Positions 8,046 through 16,588 of a DNA stretch of 62,352 nt are shown here, one piece after another. Origin of the DNA: Phycisphaerae bacterium (GTDB lineage Bacteria; Planctomycetota; Phycisphaerae; UBA1845; PWPN01); NCBI GenBank assembly GCA_012729395.1, contig JAAYDF010000029.1:1-62352 (forward strand). The letters are read 5' to 3'. Positions within the stretch are counted from its first letter, which is position 1. Each line of letters opens with the position of its first letter. The notes beneath the pieces are model-generated. The model searched no databases. It saw nothing but the letters and a program-made list of their open reading frames with translations, and had not been told where the DNA came from. The position numbers and the translations under genes were made by a program.

Positions 8046-8483
8046 TCAATCCATGTGGAAGACCTCTTCGAGGCTGTGCCACCATTCGTCCGGGCCGGCG
8101 GTGACCAGCTTATACTGCAGCGGGTCGGTGTGTTTCCACCATTCCTGGGTAACGGGGTCGGCTTTCATCTTGGCCATGTCCGCGGCGAAGTCCTGGCCGA
8201 CGTATTCAAAGCGGGAGAAAAGACAGAACTCGTCCGGCTTGATCTCCGCGAGATAGATCGAGTAGTTGCGGATATGACATTCCTTGAGCATCGCCAGCAC
8301 GCCCGGCCAGCACTCGGCGTGCAGTCGCTTGTACTCCGGGATCGCTTCCTTCTTGACGCCGATGACCTGCCCGAACCGTTGCACCTTGGCCTCCTGGGGA
8401 GCGCAACCCATGCCGCAAGCGGCCAGTGTGAGCCCAAGCACCAGCATGGGGAGCATCGTTGCCTGTCGCGCGACTTTCATCAT
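8046..8483 (-). CDS. L-rhamnose mutarotase-like (RhaM/DUF718) lipoprotein
   Basis: The 145-residue protein opens with a lipoprotein signal (VLGLTLAAC, cysteine 23). The mature part follows the RhaM fold: EYKRLHAECWPGVLAML, then NYSIYL, and a C-terminal WWKHTDPLQY with HSLEEVFHMD at the end. RhaM interconverts the alpha and beta anomers of L-rhamnose, normally in the cytoplasm, so an exported lipid-anchored version is unusual. It lies 15 nt after the secreted protein at 8499-10004 and probably shares its transcript. The fold assignment is good; catalysis on rhamnose is inferred. Confidence 0.8.
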   Translation of the reverse strand: MMKVARQATMLPMLVLGLTLAACGMGCAPQEAKVQRFGQVIGVKKEAIPEYKRLHAECWPGVLAMLKECHIRNYSIYLAEIKPDEFCLFSRFEYVGQDFAADMAKMKADPVTQEWWKHTDPLQYKLVTAGPDEWWHSLEEVFHMD

Positions 8484-8498
8484 GTTGCAGCCCTTGCG

Positions 8499-10004
8499 TC
8501 AGCGCGGCGTGACCCGTACCTCGACGCGAGCGCGAGCCAGTTGCCGCGTATCGCCCCATCCGTGCGGGACGAACAGCAGAATCTGATCTTTCATTACGTG
8601 CATTACGACGGACGCTCCGGGATAGGGCCGTTCTGGGCCAACTGGATGCCCCGCGGCAAACGTCCCCTCCCATCGCACCACGTCGCCGCGCGACAGGGGC
8701 GTCCGCGGATCAACGTCCGCCAGAGCCCACCGGCCGGCCTCCTCTATGTGCCGCACCACGCCCAGCGGAAGCCACCGCGACCACGGCGGAGTGACCCGCT
8801 CCGCGAAATCCCAAACCATCAGCCGCGTGTCACTCAACATCCGCACGTCCGCCCCGCAATGGTCCACCTTGACCGTCTGCACGGTCAGCTCGGCCACGTC
8901 TTGCAGCCGGGCGGGATCCTCCGGCGACGAACGCCGAACCCGCAGAACCTCGCCCACGCGGATGCCGTCGCCCTCGCCCGCGGCCACCAGGCAGTAGTCC
9001 TCCGAATCCACCTTGAACACTGCCGCAAGCAACGGCCGCAGGGGCGGCTCGGAGCCCGACCGCATCACCGCTCGATCACCGACCTCCGGCACCTGGGCAC
9101 TGGCCGACTCGATCATCTGGGCCACGCTCAGCGGGTCGGACACCTCGACAACCTCCGCCACGCCCACATAGCCCCCGTCGCGGTAAAGATCCACCAGCCG
9201 GCCAGGCATCAGACCGTCCTCAACCGCCCCCACCAGCGTAATCAGCCGGCCCAGCCGATCAGGCTGAACGTCGAGCACCGTGCTGTTGACCCGACCCAAC
9301 GCCCGCTCCGCCGGTGCCGGCCAGAGCTCCACGGAATCACCAGCCTCTGACAACGCATTGCCGACAACCGGCTGAAGAGCCGCCAAGGCACAGTCATCTT
9401 GCAGCAGCGTCACCACGCCGCGGGCCAGGGGAATGTTGTTTCGCCGGACCAACAGGCGGTCGCCGACCCGCATGCCCACCCGCTGGCCAAGGTCCAGCCA
9501 CGCCGTGTGCCTGCCGGGGGGAAGCCGTTCCAGACGGCCACGCAAGGTCACCCCCTCGGGCAACCGATCACGCCACGCCCCCCAACCGTCCGCCCGAGCC
9601 ACCACCACGCGATCCGACTCAGTCACGCCCGCAATCGGACCCACCAGACGGCCTACGCTCTCCCCAGCGGTCACCAGGAACACAGTTCCCCAACCACGAA
9701 CCTCCGAGTCGCTCACGACCCAAAACAGGTCGCCCACCGCCAAGCCCGCCTGGTTGCCCGCCTTGAAGGCCAGCAGACCCTTCGCCGGCTCGTGTCGGAT
9801 GACCTCCGCGTCGAGAGCCGGCGGCCGGGGAGCGGCCACGGGAACGCGGCGGTCCGCCTGTGAGGAGGAACCACGAACAAGTTCGCTCGGTCCCTGTCCA
9901 CGAACAAGTTCACTCGGTCCCTGTCCGCGGGCAAAGTCGACCGATCCTTGTGCGAGGACCATACCCGCCAAGGACAACAGGACGATATTGAGGCGACCCG
10001 GCAA
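8499..10004 (-). CDS. Secreted modular protein of unknown function with an in-frame copy of the dispersed repeat
   Basis: A TTG at 10004 is taken as the start because GGAGG precedes it and a signal peptide (LNIVLLSLAGMVLAQ) follows at once; upstream sequence belongs to the glycosyltransferase gene that stops 2 nt earlier. After the signal comes GPSELVRGQ repeated in 9-residue units, encoded by copies of the dispersed palindromic element. The rest of the ~501 residues contains several similar modules with the pattern G-x-x-x-G-D-x-(V/L)-x-V-x-R and a following strand (GMRVGDRLLVRR, GLMPGRLVDLYRDGG, GIRVGEVLRVRR), like small beta-barrels. I do not recognise the family. It is probably periplasmic or cell-surface and co-transcribed with the GT9 gene. 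Confidence 0.7.
   Translation of the reverse strand: MPGRLNIVLLSLAGMVLAQGSVDFARGQGPSELVRGQGPSELVRGSSSQADRRVPVAAPRPPALDAEVIRHEPAKGLLAFKAGNQAGLAVGDLFWVVSDSEVRGWGTVFLVTAGESVGRLVGPIAGVTESDRVVVARADGWGAWRDRLPEGVTLRGRLERLPPGRHTAWLDLGQRVGMRVGDRLLVRRNNIPLARGVVTLLQDDCALAALQPVVGNALSEAGDSVELWPAPAERALGRVNSTVLDVQPDRLGRLITLVGAVEDGLMPGRLVDLYRDGGYVGVAEVVEVSDPLSVAQMIESASAQVPEVGDRAVMRSGSEPPLRPLLAAVFKVDSEDYCLVAAGEGDGIRVGEVLRVRRSSPEDPARLQDVAELTVQTVKVDHCGADVRMLSDTRLMVWDFAERVTPPWSRWLPLGVVRHIEEAGRWALADVDPRTPLSRGDVVRWEGTFAAGHPVGPERPYPGASVVMHVMKDQILLFVPHGWGDTRQLARARVEVRVTPR
9874..9912. repeat. Dispersed palindromic element, two units of 27 bp inside a coding sequence
   Basis: CGAAC-AA-GTTCG at 9874-9885 and CGAACAAGTTCA at 9901-9912 are 27 bp apart. 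On the coding (minus) strand each reads GGGACCGAG(C/T)GAACTTGTTC, homologous to the intergenic 24-bp units. The spacing became a multiple of three, so the host protein gains nine-residue repeats and is not interrupted. Confidence 0.65.
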
Positions 10005-10006
10005 GG

Positions 10007-11098
10007 TCAGTGTACCTCCGCCGCAAGAAGAGCGGCCACACGACGACAAACCATGGCCGGTGTCAGTTCCCGCAGGCACCGATGGCCATGGGGGCAGTCG
10101 GACAGTCGTTTCAAGTAACATGGCGAACACGGCAAGTCCAGCCGGGCGACCGCATCCGGCCGACGGTAGGGGCCGGTCCGCACCGGACTGGTCGGCCCGT
10201 AGATGGCCACGAGCGGTCGGCCCAACGCCGCCGCCAAGTGCATCGGGCCGGTGTCGTTCATCACCACCACCGACGCCCCGGCCACCAGAGCGATCAGTTC
10301 CCGCAAGTTTGTCCGGCCGGCCAGATTCACCACATCCCCGCCCGACAGATTCGCCACCTCCGCGGCCGCCTCGACCTCGTCGGGGGCACCGGCCAGCACC
10401 ACCGCCAACCCATGCTCATTCCGCAGACTGCGGGCCACCTCGGCAAAGTGCCCGACAGGCCAACGCTTCGTCTCCCAACGAGTGCCCGGAGCCAGCAGTG
10501 CATAACCGCGACCCGGTCCGATCCCCCCCGCCGCCAACCACTCGGCAACGACCCTTCGGGAACTGGCATCAACCGGCAACCTGAACTGAATGGGCACATC
10601 CGCGAAACCCAGCAGCCGCCCCGCCTGGTAGTTACGATCCACCGCGTGCCGCTCGCCCCGCGACTCACGCATCGGCCGCGTATAGAAAACCCAGCCAAAC
10701 TCCCGTGCCCGGGCAAAGCCCATGCGAACCGCGGCCCCACTGGCCAGCGAAAGGAAACCGCTGCGAAACAAACCCTGTAAGTCCAGAGCCAAATCAAACC
10801 GCCGACCGTTCAACTCCCGGACAAACGCGGCAAACTCGCAGGTCACCCGCCAGCTTTGCCCCAGGCGGCCAAACCGACGACGATCGAACAGGACGATTTC
10901 GTCGAGCTCCGGGTGCCCTTCCAGCAAACCTGCGCAGGCCGTCGAGACCAGCCAACTGATCCGCGCATGCGGGAAACGCTGCCGCAGACCGTGCAGCACC
11001 GGCAACGCGTGAATCACGTCGCCGAACGAACTCGGCTTGATGATCAGGATCCGCCGAAAATCACGCGGAACCATGCCGTCAAGTCCAGCCAACTCCAT
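10007..11098 (-). CDS. Glycosyltransferase family 9 (heptosyltransferase-like)
   Basis: The 363-residue protein has the GT9 layout: an N-terminal Rossmann strand with IKPSSFGDVIHALPVLHGLR, a middle region with ALDLQGLFRSGFL, and a C-terminal nucleotide-sugar domain with LLAPGTRWETKRWP, VMNDTGPMHLAAALGRPLVAIYGPT and a cysteine-rich tail (LPCSPCYLKRLSDCPHG). This matches ADP-heptose:LPS heptosyltransferases, which add heptose to lipid A-core on the inner face of the cytoplasmic membrane. The ATG at 11098 has AGGG 7 nt upstream; ATGs at 11119, 11116 and 11074 are alternatives. The stop is 2 nt before the next gene on this strand. Its donor sugar cannot be read from sequence. Confidence 0.88.
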   Translation of the reverse strand: MELAGLDGMVPRDFRRILIIKPSSFGDVIHALPVLHGLRQRFPHARISWLVSTACAGLLEGHPELDEIVLFDRRRFGRLGQSWRVTCEFAAFVRELNGRRFDLALDLQGLFRSGFLSLASGAAVRMGFARAREFGWVFYTRPMRESRGERHAVDRNYQAGRLLGFADVPIQFRLPVDASSRRVVAEWLAAGGIGPGRGYALLAPGTRWETKRWPVGHFAEVARSLRNEHGLAVVLAGAPDEVEAAAEVANLSGGDVVNLAGRTNLRELIALVAGASVVVMNDTGPMHLAAALGRPLVAIYGPTSPVRTGPYRRPDAVARLDLPCSPCYLKRLSDCPHGHRCLRELTPAMVCRRVAALLAAEVH

Positions 11099-11119
11099 TT
11101 GCCAGCCCTGCCTCATCAT

Positions 11120-11347
11120 CACACAGCCGCCACCCGACCGACAATCCCCGCTCGCAACCCTCAGCCTTTCGCCTTTCGCTCTCAGCCTTCAGCCCTCCGC
11201 ACAACCTCGCCGCTTCGTAGCGGCCGTCGCCTCTGGCGGCCGCTGGGCGGCGATGATGTCCTACTCGCCGGCCGCCTCGGCTCGACTGAGCTCGCCAAAG
11301 TCGGGGGCGGCCGCTACCGAACAATGCCATCCATCGCCGTCATACGA
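11120..11347. repeat. Left copy of a ~228-bp direct repeat flanking the RAYT element
   Basis: This stretch is repeated in the same orientation at 12218-12444 with only about a dozen differences. It contains a GC-rich hairpin core (GTAGCGGCC ... GGGCGGCCGCTAC) of a wider family also seen at 23479 and 61637. Its left edge touches the 5' end of the glycosyltransferase frame. Confidence 0.85.
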
Positions 11348-11364
11348 ACAGGCTCATCAATCTT

Positions 11365-12149
11365 CGAGCCTGAAGGGCTCGTTCCACAAGCCCAGGCCAA
11401 AGGCCTGGGAATGGGATGGCGCCCCCGGGCCGGCCCTGAAGGGGCCGTTCACGTCGCGTCAGTCCCAGACGTACCGTTCATCCCATTCTACCCCGTATCG
11501 CCGCAACCACTCACGCATTTCGTCCTGGAACGATCTCTTGGTGTGGTGTTCCGGTTGCTGCCGGATGTACGCGCTTACCGCCTCGATACCGGACTGGCCG
11601 ACCGAGAAGACGGCGTGTCCCGCCTGCCAGTGGAACCGTTCCGCCAGACCCCGTCTCTGGTTCACCCACAAAGACGAGGTGGATTTGATCTTGCCGACGG
11701 CGTCCGCCATGGTGATCGTCCGTCCGAGCTGAAACAGCATGTGGACGTGGTCCGCCGTGCCCCCGACGAGCAACGATTGACAACCCAAATGGTTGGCCGT
11801 TCCTCCAAGAACCGCGAACAACTCATCCCGCCACGCATCGAGAAGGACCGGTTGGCGGTTCTTCGTTGAGAACACTGCATGAAGGTACACTCTGGATAAG
11901 GACTGCGGCACGGGACGCTCCGAGACTCCTAACCATCCGGTCGTCTTCATCCTCCCTGGCCAGGATTTGTCTGGTTCGTACGAGGTCAGCCTACACAGGT
12001 CTTGCCCCGCAACATATTACCTCACCGTTTGGCTGGCCACCTCGCTCCACAGGGCCGAGCGTGAACGGCCCCTTCAGGGCCGTCGGAGAGGATGGCGTCG
12101 CTTTCCCAGGCCTTCGACCTGGGCTGGTGGAACGAGCCCTTCAGGCTCG
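11365..12149. mobile_element. RAYT transposon-like unit with inverted triple-hairpin ends
   Basis: The left end (11365-11453) and right end (12060-12149) are inverted copies of one module of three hairpins: CGAGCC-TGAA-GGGCTCG, CCCAGGCC-AAA-GGCCTGGG and GGCCC-TGAA-GGGGCC. The transposase gene lies between them and stops 6 nt from the left module. This is the arrangement described for REP-associated tyrosine transposases and their REP/REPIN substrates. The ends are near identical and the gene is intact, so it may have been active recently. The whole unit sits inside a 228-bp direct repeat, far longer than any normal target duplication. Confidence 0.82.
11459..11911 (-). CDS. REP-associated tyrosine transposase (RAYT, Y1/HUH superfamily, IS200-like)
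   Basis: A GTG start at 11911 (GGAG 6 nt upstream) gives 150 residues beginning VPQSLSRVYLHAVFSTKNR, the typical N-terminus of TnpA-REP proteins; the frame runs on upstream but without homology. The HUH metal motif is present as TADHVHMLFQLG, followed by MADAVGKIKSTSSLWVN and a C-terminal AYIRQQPEHH where the catalytic tyrosine sits. Such proteins nick and rejoin single-stranded REP hairpins. All expected motifs are intact and the gene lies between matching inverted hairpin modules, so it is probably functional. It likely created or mobilised the hairpin families in the region. Confidence 0.9.
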   Translation of the reverse strand: MPQSLSRVYLHAVFSTKNRQPVLLDAWRDELFAVLGGTANHLGCQSLLVGGTADHVHMLFQLGRTITMADAVGKIKSTSSLWVNQRRGLAERFHWQAGHAVFSVGQSGIEAVSAYIRQQPEHHTKRSFQDEMREWLRRYGVEWDERYVWD

Positions 12150-12217
12150 GGGAGCCTGCGGCTTCGCCTTGGCGGGTGGGATTCCAACCCTTGCCCTGCT
12201 CGGCCTCGCCCTGTGTC

Positions 12218-12444
12218 CACACAGCCGCCACCCGACCGACAATCCCCGCCCGCACCCCCCAGCCTTTCGCCTTTCGCTCTCAGCCTTCAGCCCTCCGCAC
12301 AACCTCGCCGCTTCGTAGCGGCCGTCGCCTCTGGCGGCCGCTGGGCGGCGATGATGTCCTACTCGCCGGCCGCCACGGCTCGACTGAGCTCGCCAAAGTC
12401 GGGGCGGCCGCTACCGAAAAACACCATCCATCGCCGTCGTATGA
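12218..12444. repeat. Right copy of the ~228-bp direct repeat flanking the RAYT element
   Basis: It is the same sequence and orientation as 11120-11347, ending 24 bp past the stop of the alcohol dehydrogenase gene. With the inverted hairpin module at 12060-12149 it fills the gene-free stretch 11912-12468; I see no other feature there. Confidence 0.85.
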
Positions 12445-12468
12445 GCCTTTGCCCTTCAGCCTCCCCTG

Positions 12469-13737
12469 TCAGCATGGCCCCACAAATGCCACCTTGATGA
12501 CCCCCGCCTGGCGCCGAATGGCCAGGGTGGCGAACGCTTCTCGGTATTGGTCCAGGCGGAAGCGGTGGGTCAATAGGCCGCTCAGGTCCAGCCGCTTGTC
12601 TCGCAGCAGATCGAAGACCACCTCGTAGGTGTGCCGTTTTCCGCCCTGCCAATTCTCGAACGCCCGGCCGTTGGCACCCACCAGCGTCAACTCGTCCAGC
12701 CACAACGGGGCCGTGTCCACCAGACCGATCTGAGAGGTTCCGACCTCTACCACCGTGCCGCCGGACCGGGCGTACTTCATCGCGTCGGTCAGGCTCTGCC
12801 CGCTGCCGACGCAGTCGTAGACCAGGTCGAAGCCGCCCTGAAACGCCTGGTGACCGAACTTCGACGGCACGACCAAAGCGCCGACCAAGGCGGCCACCTT
12901 GCCGTAACGCACCGCCTGTGAATCCGATCGCCTCGTGATCACCACCTCGTCGGCCCCGTACCGCCGCAACTGCTCGGCCTGCAGGTCGTGCCGGGCGAGC
13001 CCCACAAGCCGGCACCGCAGACCCAACGCCCGGATCGACGCCACCACCCCAATTCCCACCAGCCCCGCGCCCAGGACCAACACCGTCTCGCCATCCGCCG
13101 GCGGCCGACGCAGCACCGCGTGCAACGCTCCCGCCACCGGATCCACCAGCACCGCCTGGGAGTCATCCACGTCGTCGGGCACCCGGTACAACTGCGACTC
13201 GTGGGCCACGAAGTACGGCGCCCAGGTTCCGCCGGTGAAGTTGTTCCAGCCGATCATCGAGCCGACCGGCAACGGGCCGGTGCGGAAGTTCTGGCAGAGG
13301 GTGAACCGGCCCGCGGCACACATCGCACACGGCGGGGTGATCTCCCTGACCGCACACGACAACGCCGACTCGACTACCACCCGATCGCCGGGTCGCCACC
13401 CCTTGACGGCCGGCCCCACGGCATCCACCACGCTCACGTTCTCGTGCCCCAGCACGGCCGGAAAACTCGAGATCGTCTGCAGCACCGAGGCAGGGTGATG
13501 ACGCTGGGTCACCGCCGCCAAATCGGTGCCGCAGATGCCACCCAGCAAAGGGCGAAGCCTGACCCAACGCGGCGATGGCAGTGCCGGGACCGGCAACTCC
13601 ACCATGCGCAGCCCGGCCCTGCCCGACCAGAAAACCGCCGGCCGCACCCAGCCCGCGACCTTGCACAACGTCCACCGCACGGGATGCACGTCATACACCA
13701 AGGCAGTCATACGCTCTGAGTGCATAGGATTGGCCAT
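12469..13737 (-). CDS. Zinc-dependent alcohol dehydrogenase (MDR superfamily, threonine-dehydrogenase-like)
   Basis: The 422-residue protein has the catalytic zinc site (GGICGTDLAAV and the GHENV motif), a structural-zinc loop with CAMCAAGRFTLC, and an NAD(P)-binding Rossmann motif VLGAGLVGIGVVASI. The family oxidises alcohols or polyols, or reduces aldehydes, in the cytoplasm; the substrate is not evident. It is longer than the usual ~350 residues because of an extended N-terminus, and ATGs at 13725 or 13710 are possible starts. The gene follows the DUF5009 protein by 45 bp on the same strand and may share its transcript. Confidence 0.85.
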   Translation of the reverse strand: MANPMHSERMTALVYDVHPVRWTLCKVAGWVRPAVFWSGRAGLRMVELPVPALPSPRWVRLRPLLGGICGTDLAAVTQRHHPASVLQTISSFPAVLGHENVSVVDAVGPAVKGWRPGDRVVVESALSCAVREITPPCAMCAAGRFTLCQNFRTGPLPVGSMIGWNNFTGGTWAPYFVAHESQLYRVPDDVDDSQAVLVDPVAGALHAVLRRPPADGETVLVLGAGLVGIGVVASIRALGLRCRLVGLARHDLQAEQLRRYGADEVVITRRSDSQAVRYGKVAALVGALVVPSKFGHQAFQGGFDLVYDCVGSGQSLTDAMKYARSGGTVVEVGTSQIGLVDTAPLWLDELTLVGANGRAFENWQGGKRHTYEVVFDLLRDKRLDLSGLLTHRFRLDQYREAFATLAIRRQAGVIKVAFVGPC

Positions 13738-13782
13738 GGCCCCATGATAGTGGGCTGCGGGATCGCCGCCAACGCCCGGTTT

Positions 13783-15009
13783 TCACACGCGAAGGCGAAC
13801 ACCCAGCCTGCCCAGCAGACCCGTCGCGGCCACGATGCCCGCCGCGAAGACCGCCGACCTGACAATGCCCACCCAACCCTCGTTCAGGTGCGTCTTGAGC
13901 AACTCGACGCCGATCACCGCCAACAGAGCATGCACCATGGACGGCAGGATGTAAGCCAGCAGCGGGTTCATGCCCGCCGGCCGGACCAATGCACACCAAC
14001 GGGTGAGGCGCCGACCTTCGATCAGCCAATGCGACAGAGCGAATACGACACAACACCACGCCGCGCTGTAGAGGCACCAGGAAGGTGTCGCGGCGTTCTT
14101 GTTCACGCCGTACGCCTGCCACAACAGAAACCCGCCCGCCGCGAACATCAGCCCAATCAGCAGGACCACTCGAGCCGTCCCGGCCGGCCCAGCCCCCTGC
14201 CGGCGCACCAGAACCAGAGCGACCGTCATCCCCGCCAAGGCAACGGCGGTATGCCCGCCCACGTGCCCCCCGACGTTGATGTACTCGTGAACCACGCCCA
14301 GAAACCCGAGGGCCCCCGTCTTGTCGCCGATGAACAAGGCAATGCACAGAGCAAGCAGACCCGTCACCACCGCCAGCCGCCCACCGGACACCCAATACGC
14401 CGCCGAGCCAAACAGATACGCCCACCCGATCAACCCCAGAATGCCCCACCAGTAGGTGCGCATGCCCACAATCTCGCCGCCCGCCTTCCCACGGAACATC
14501 ACCGCCAGCACAACCAGCAGCAGAACTCCCGCTACACGCAGCCCGATGGCCACCCCGCGTGCGCTCCGCGAGGCCGGCCGGTAGTCATTCCATATCAGGA
14601 TGAAGCTCAGGTAAGCCAGCAGCGACCACGCCGCCCGGCTCATGCCCGTCGCCGCAACCTCGATGGCCGGCATGTTCACCATAAACACGCCCATGACCAG
14701 CAGAGCCAGCGTGCGGCTCAACACATGCCGCCCAAGCACCCACCGCGAATGTCCCTGTGCCATCCGCCGCCCCAACGCAAAAGGCACCGCCATCCCCATC
14801 ACGAACAGAAAGGCCGGAAACACCACGTCCACGAAGGTCATGCCGTCCTCCGCGGCCGGATAGTGCTTCAGCCACCCCGGCACCCCCTTCATCCCCCCCA
14901 ACTCATTGACAAAAACCATCAGCAGAATGGTCAACCCGCGAAACGCGTCGATCGACACCAACCGCGAGGCGGACGACGTACCGATCAGGTGATGATGTGG
15001 CTCACTCAT
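13783..15009 (-). CDS. DUF5009 / heparan-alpha-glucosaminide N-acetyltransferase-like membrane protein
   Basis: The 408-residue product begins MSEPHHHLIG and soon reads RLVSIDAFRGLTILLMVFVNE, the characteristic first helix of the DUF5009/NagX-HGSNAT group. About ten further hydrophobic helices follow, ending in a PAGMNPLLAYIL segment typical of the family. Relatives transfer acyl groups from the cytoplasm to extracytoplasmic sugars. The frame continues upstream to 15183, but that extension is only translated 24-bp repeat, so the start is set at 15009. A TACAAT box lies exactly 7 nt upstream and no Shine-Dalgarno is visible, so the mRNA may be leaderless. Confidence 0.82.
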   Translation of the reverse strand: MSEPHHHLIGTSSASRLVSIDAFRGLTILLMVFVNELGGMKGVPGWLKHYPAAEDGMTFVDVVFPAFLFVMGMAVPFALGRRMAQGHSRWVLGRHVLSRTLALLVMGVFMVNMPAIEVAATGMSRAAWSLLAYLSFILIWNDYRPASRSARGVAIGLRVAGVLLLVVLAVMFRGKAGGEIVGMRTYWWGILGLIGWAYLFGSAAYWVSGGRLAVVTGLLALCIALFIGDKTGALGFLGVVHEYINVGGHVGGHTAVALAGMTVALVLVRRQGAGPAGTARVVLLIGLMFAAGGFLLWQAYGVNKNAATPSWCLYSAAWCCVVFALSHWLIEGRRLTRWCALVRPAGMNPLLAYILPSMVHALLAVIGVELLKTHLNEGWVGIVRSAVFAAGIVAATGLLGRLGVRLRV

Positions 15010-15016
15010 GGGCGGA

Positions 15017-15022
15017 ATTGTA
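15017..15022 (-). promoter_or_regulatory. Putative -10 box for a leaderless transcript of the DUF5009 gene
   Basis: On the minus strand TACAAT is followed by 7 nt and then the ATG at 15009, which puts the expected transcription start at the A of the start codon. Confidence 0.45.
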
Positions 15023-15087
15023 CCCCGAGCACCCCGCCGACACGACGCCCCCGGACCAAAGCGACCCCGCCGCCGTCCCCCGACCAA

Positions 15088-15206
15088 GTCAGCCTGCGAA
15101 TCGAGAACCCCGTCAACTTGTGGATGGAGGGCCAAGTCAGCTTGCGAATCGAGGACCACGTCAACTTGCTGATGGAGGACCACGTCAACTTGTTGATGGC
15201 GGGCCT
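15088..15206 (+). repeat. Array of five 24-bp palindromic units
   Basis: Units begin with GTCAGC or GTCAAC at 15088, 15112, 15136, 15160 and 15184, spaced exactly 24 bp. The best unit carries TCAAC-TT-GTTGA; others have decayed arms. The period is eight codons, so every frame stays open, which explains spurious long frames here. The rest of the 15010-15364 gap (15207-15364) holds only GC-rich sequence with nothing recognisable. Confidence 0.8.
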
Positions 15207-15364
15207 GTAGCGGAGCGGGCGAGCGCTACGAGCCCCGAGCGCGAGCGAGTGGGTCCTGGTGTCGGTGTGGGACCGGCCTGCCCGCCGTGGTGGGCGTCTC
15301 GCCGGGGTCCGGTCGCCGCGAAGGGGTGCCGCGGGTTGCGGCTCTGTGTGCCCCCCGGTCTGCC

Positions 15365-16588
15365 TCAGGCCGGGAGGCTGACGAGCGTGCCGGCCTGCTT
15401 GGCCTGGCGGGCAAGGTCGTACACGTGGTTGTAGGTGCTGGCAACGAGATCCCAGCTCACCACCTCGTCGAGGTAGCTCTTGAGCTGATTGCCCAGCCGG
15501 AGCCGCAGCCCCTCGTCGCACGCCAGCCGGATGACCGCCTCACGCAGCATCTGCTGATTGGTGAAGAGCAACCCGCCACCGCTCTCGATGGTCTGGGCGG
15601 TCAGCCCTTCCATGGGGGCCGAGGTGATGAACGGCTTGTTGAGGGCGATGATGCGAGCCAGGGTGTGCGACTGGGTCTCATCCGTACTGGGCAGAACGAT
15701 GAAGTCGCAAACGCCGAGCATCTTGTAGAAGGCGTCCCCCTGCGGCGTGAACTCGTAGTAGTGGGCGAGGCCCTTGCGCTCGAGCTGCCTGATGTCCCCG
15801 CGATAGCGTTCGTATTCGTCCGCGTCCGCCTCGTTGACTGCGCCGCCCGCGAGGAGGTCCCACCTCTGACCTGTCCGTTGCTGAATCTCGCGGCCGATCT
15901 CTTCCCACATGCTGGTGAGGATATCCCAACGCCTGCGAGACTGAATCCAGCCGATGAGCCCCACGAGATGACCCGCAAGGTTCGGCACCTGATCGAGGCC
16001 TAAATCGTGACGGAGTTGGGGAACTTCGTGCACCCCGTAGCGGCGATCCGGACGGGCACCATGGGGCACGATCATGATATTGGCAGGCACCCTTCGGCCC
16101 AGCGATGGAAAAGTCCACTCGATCCGCCACTTCTGGTAGTGGCATTTGAACAGTACCACGTCCGCCAGGTGACAGAGCTTGTAGAGGAAGTCGGCCTCGG
16201 CATCCAACATGCGGCTATGGATGGTGTGCGGCTCGACAATGAGCGGCCAGTGGCGTATCGCCTCAAGCAGTTCGATGAAGCCTCGTTGCTCGTCGCTTGC
16301 GCCCTCGGAATCCACATGCTCGTACAGGCCCGGATCGTGCTGAACGTGAATGACGTGCGGTTTGAGCTCCTCGATCCGGGCCGCGACCGGCTTCCACCAT
16401 TTGCGGTGCGAAGTGTCAATCAGCGGCAGGATGCCCTCACCCCGAGAGCCGGCATGGCTGATCACTACCACCGGCCGATCGGGATTGTGCTTGCGAATGA
16501 ACGCCAGGGCCTCCTCGCAGAACGAAGCCACAGAGTCCGTACGCGGGGGGAAACTCGATATCAGAACAATCGGGTCGGCATCGGTCAT
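15365..16588 (-). CDS. Glycosyltransferase, GT4-like
   Basis: The start at 16588 has a strong GGAGGAG about 10 nt upstream; 407 residues. The N-terminal domain begins PIVLISSFPPRTDSVASFCE, a GT-B opening, and includes HVIHVQHDPGLYEH. The C-terminal half has LVGLIGWIQSRRRWDIL, a nucleotide-sugar region with YKMLGVCDFIVLPSTDETQS, and PFITSAPMEGLT. This matches GT4-type glycosyltransferases that add sugars to lipids, proteins or polysaccharides at the cytoplasmic face. It is transcribed alone, divergently from the kinase operon. Donor and acceptor are unknown. Confidence 0.8.
   Translation of the reverse strand: MTDADPIVLISSFPPRTDSVASFCEEALAFIRKHNPDRPVVVISHAGSRGEGILPLIDTSHRKWWKPVAARIEELKPHVIHVQHDPGLYEHVDSEGASDEQRGFIELLEAIRHWPLIVEPHTIHSRMLDAEADFLYKLCHLADVVLFKCHYQKWRIEWTFPSLGRRVPANIMIVPHGARPDRRYGVHEVPQLRHDLGLDQVPNLAGHLVGLIGWIQSRRRWDILTSMWEEIGREIQQRTGQRWDLLAGGAVNEADADEYERYRGDIRQLERKGLAHYYEFTPQGDAFYKMLGVCDFIVLPSTDETQSHTLARIIALNKPFITSAPMEGLTAQTIESGGGLLFTNQQMLREAVIRLACDEGLRLRLGNQLKSYLDEVVSWDLVASTYNHVYDLARQAKQAGTLVSLPA

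Noticed and set aside
11120-12444. The 228-bp direct repeats as phage-type attachment sites
   Set aside because: No integrase or tRNA gene is present; the enclosed gene is an HUH transposase that does not make such duplications.
15088-15206. Possible CRISPR array
   Set aside because: The 24-bp units are contiguous with no unique spacers, and no cas genes are in the window.
13720-15210. A 496-codon plus-strand frame opposite the DUF5009-like gene
   Set aside because: Its composition is Gln/His/Arg/Pro-rich with no domain, and its end is only translated 24-bp repeats.
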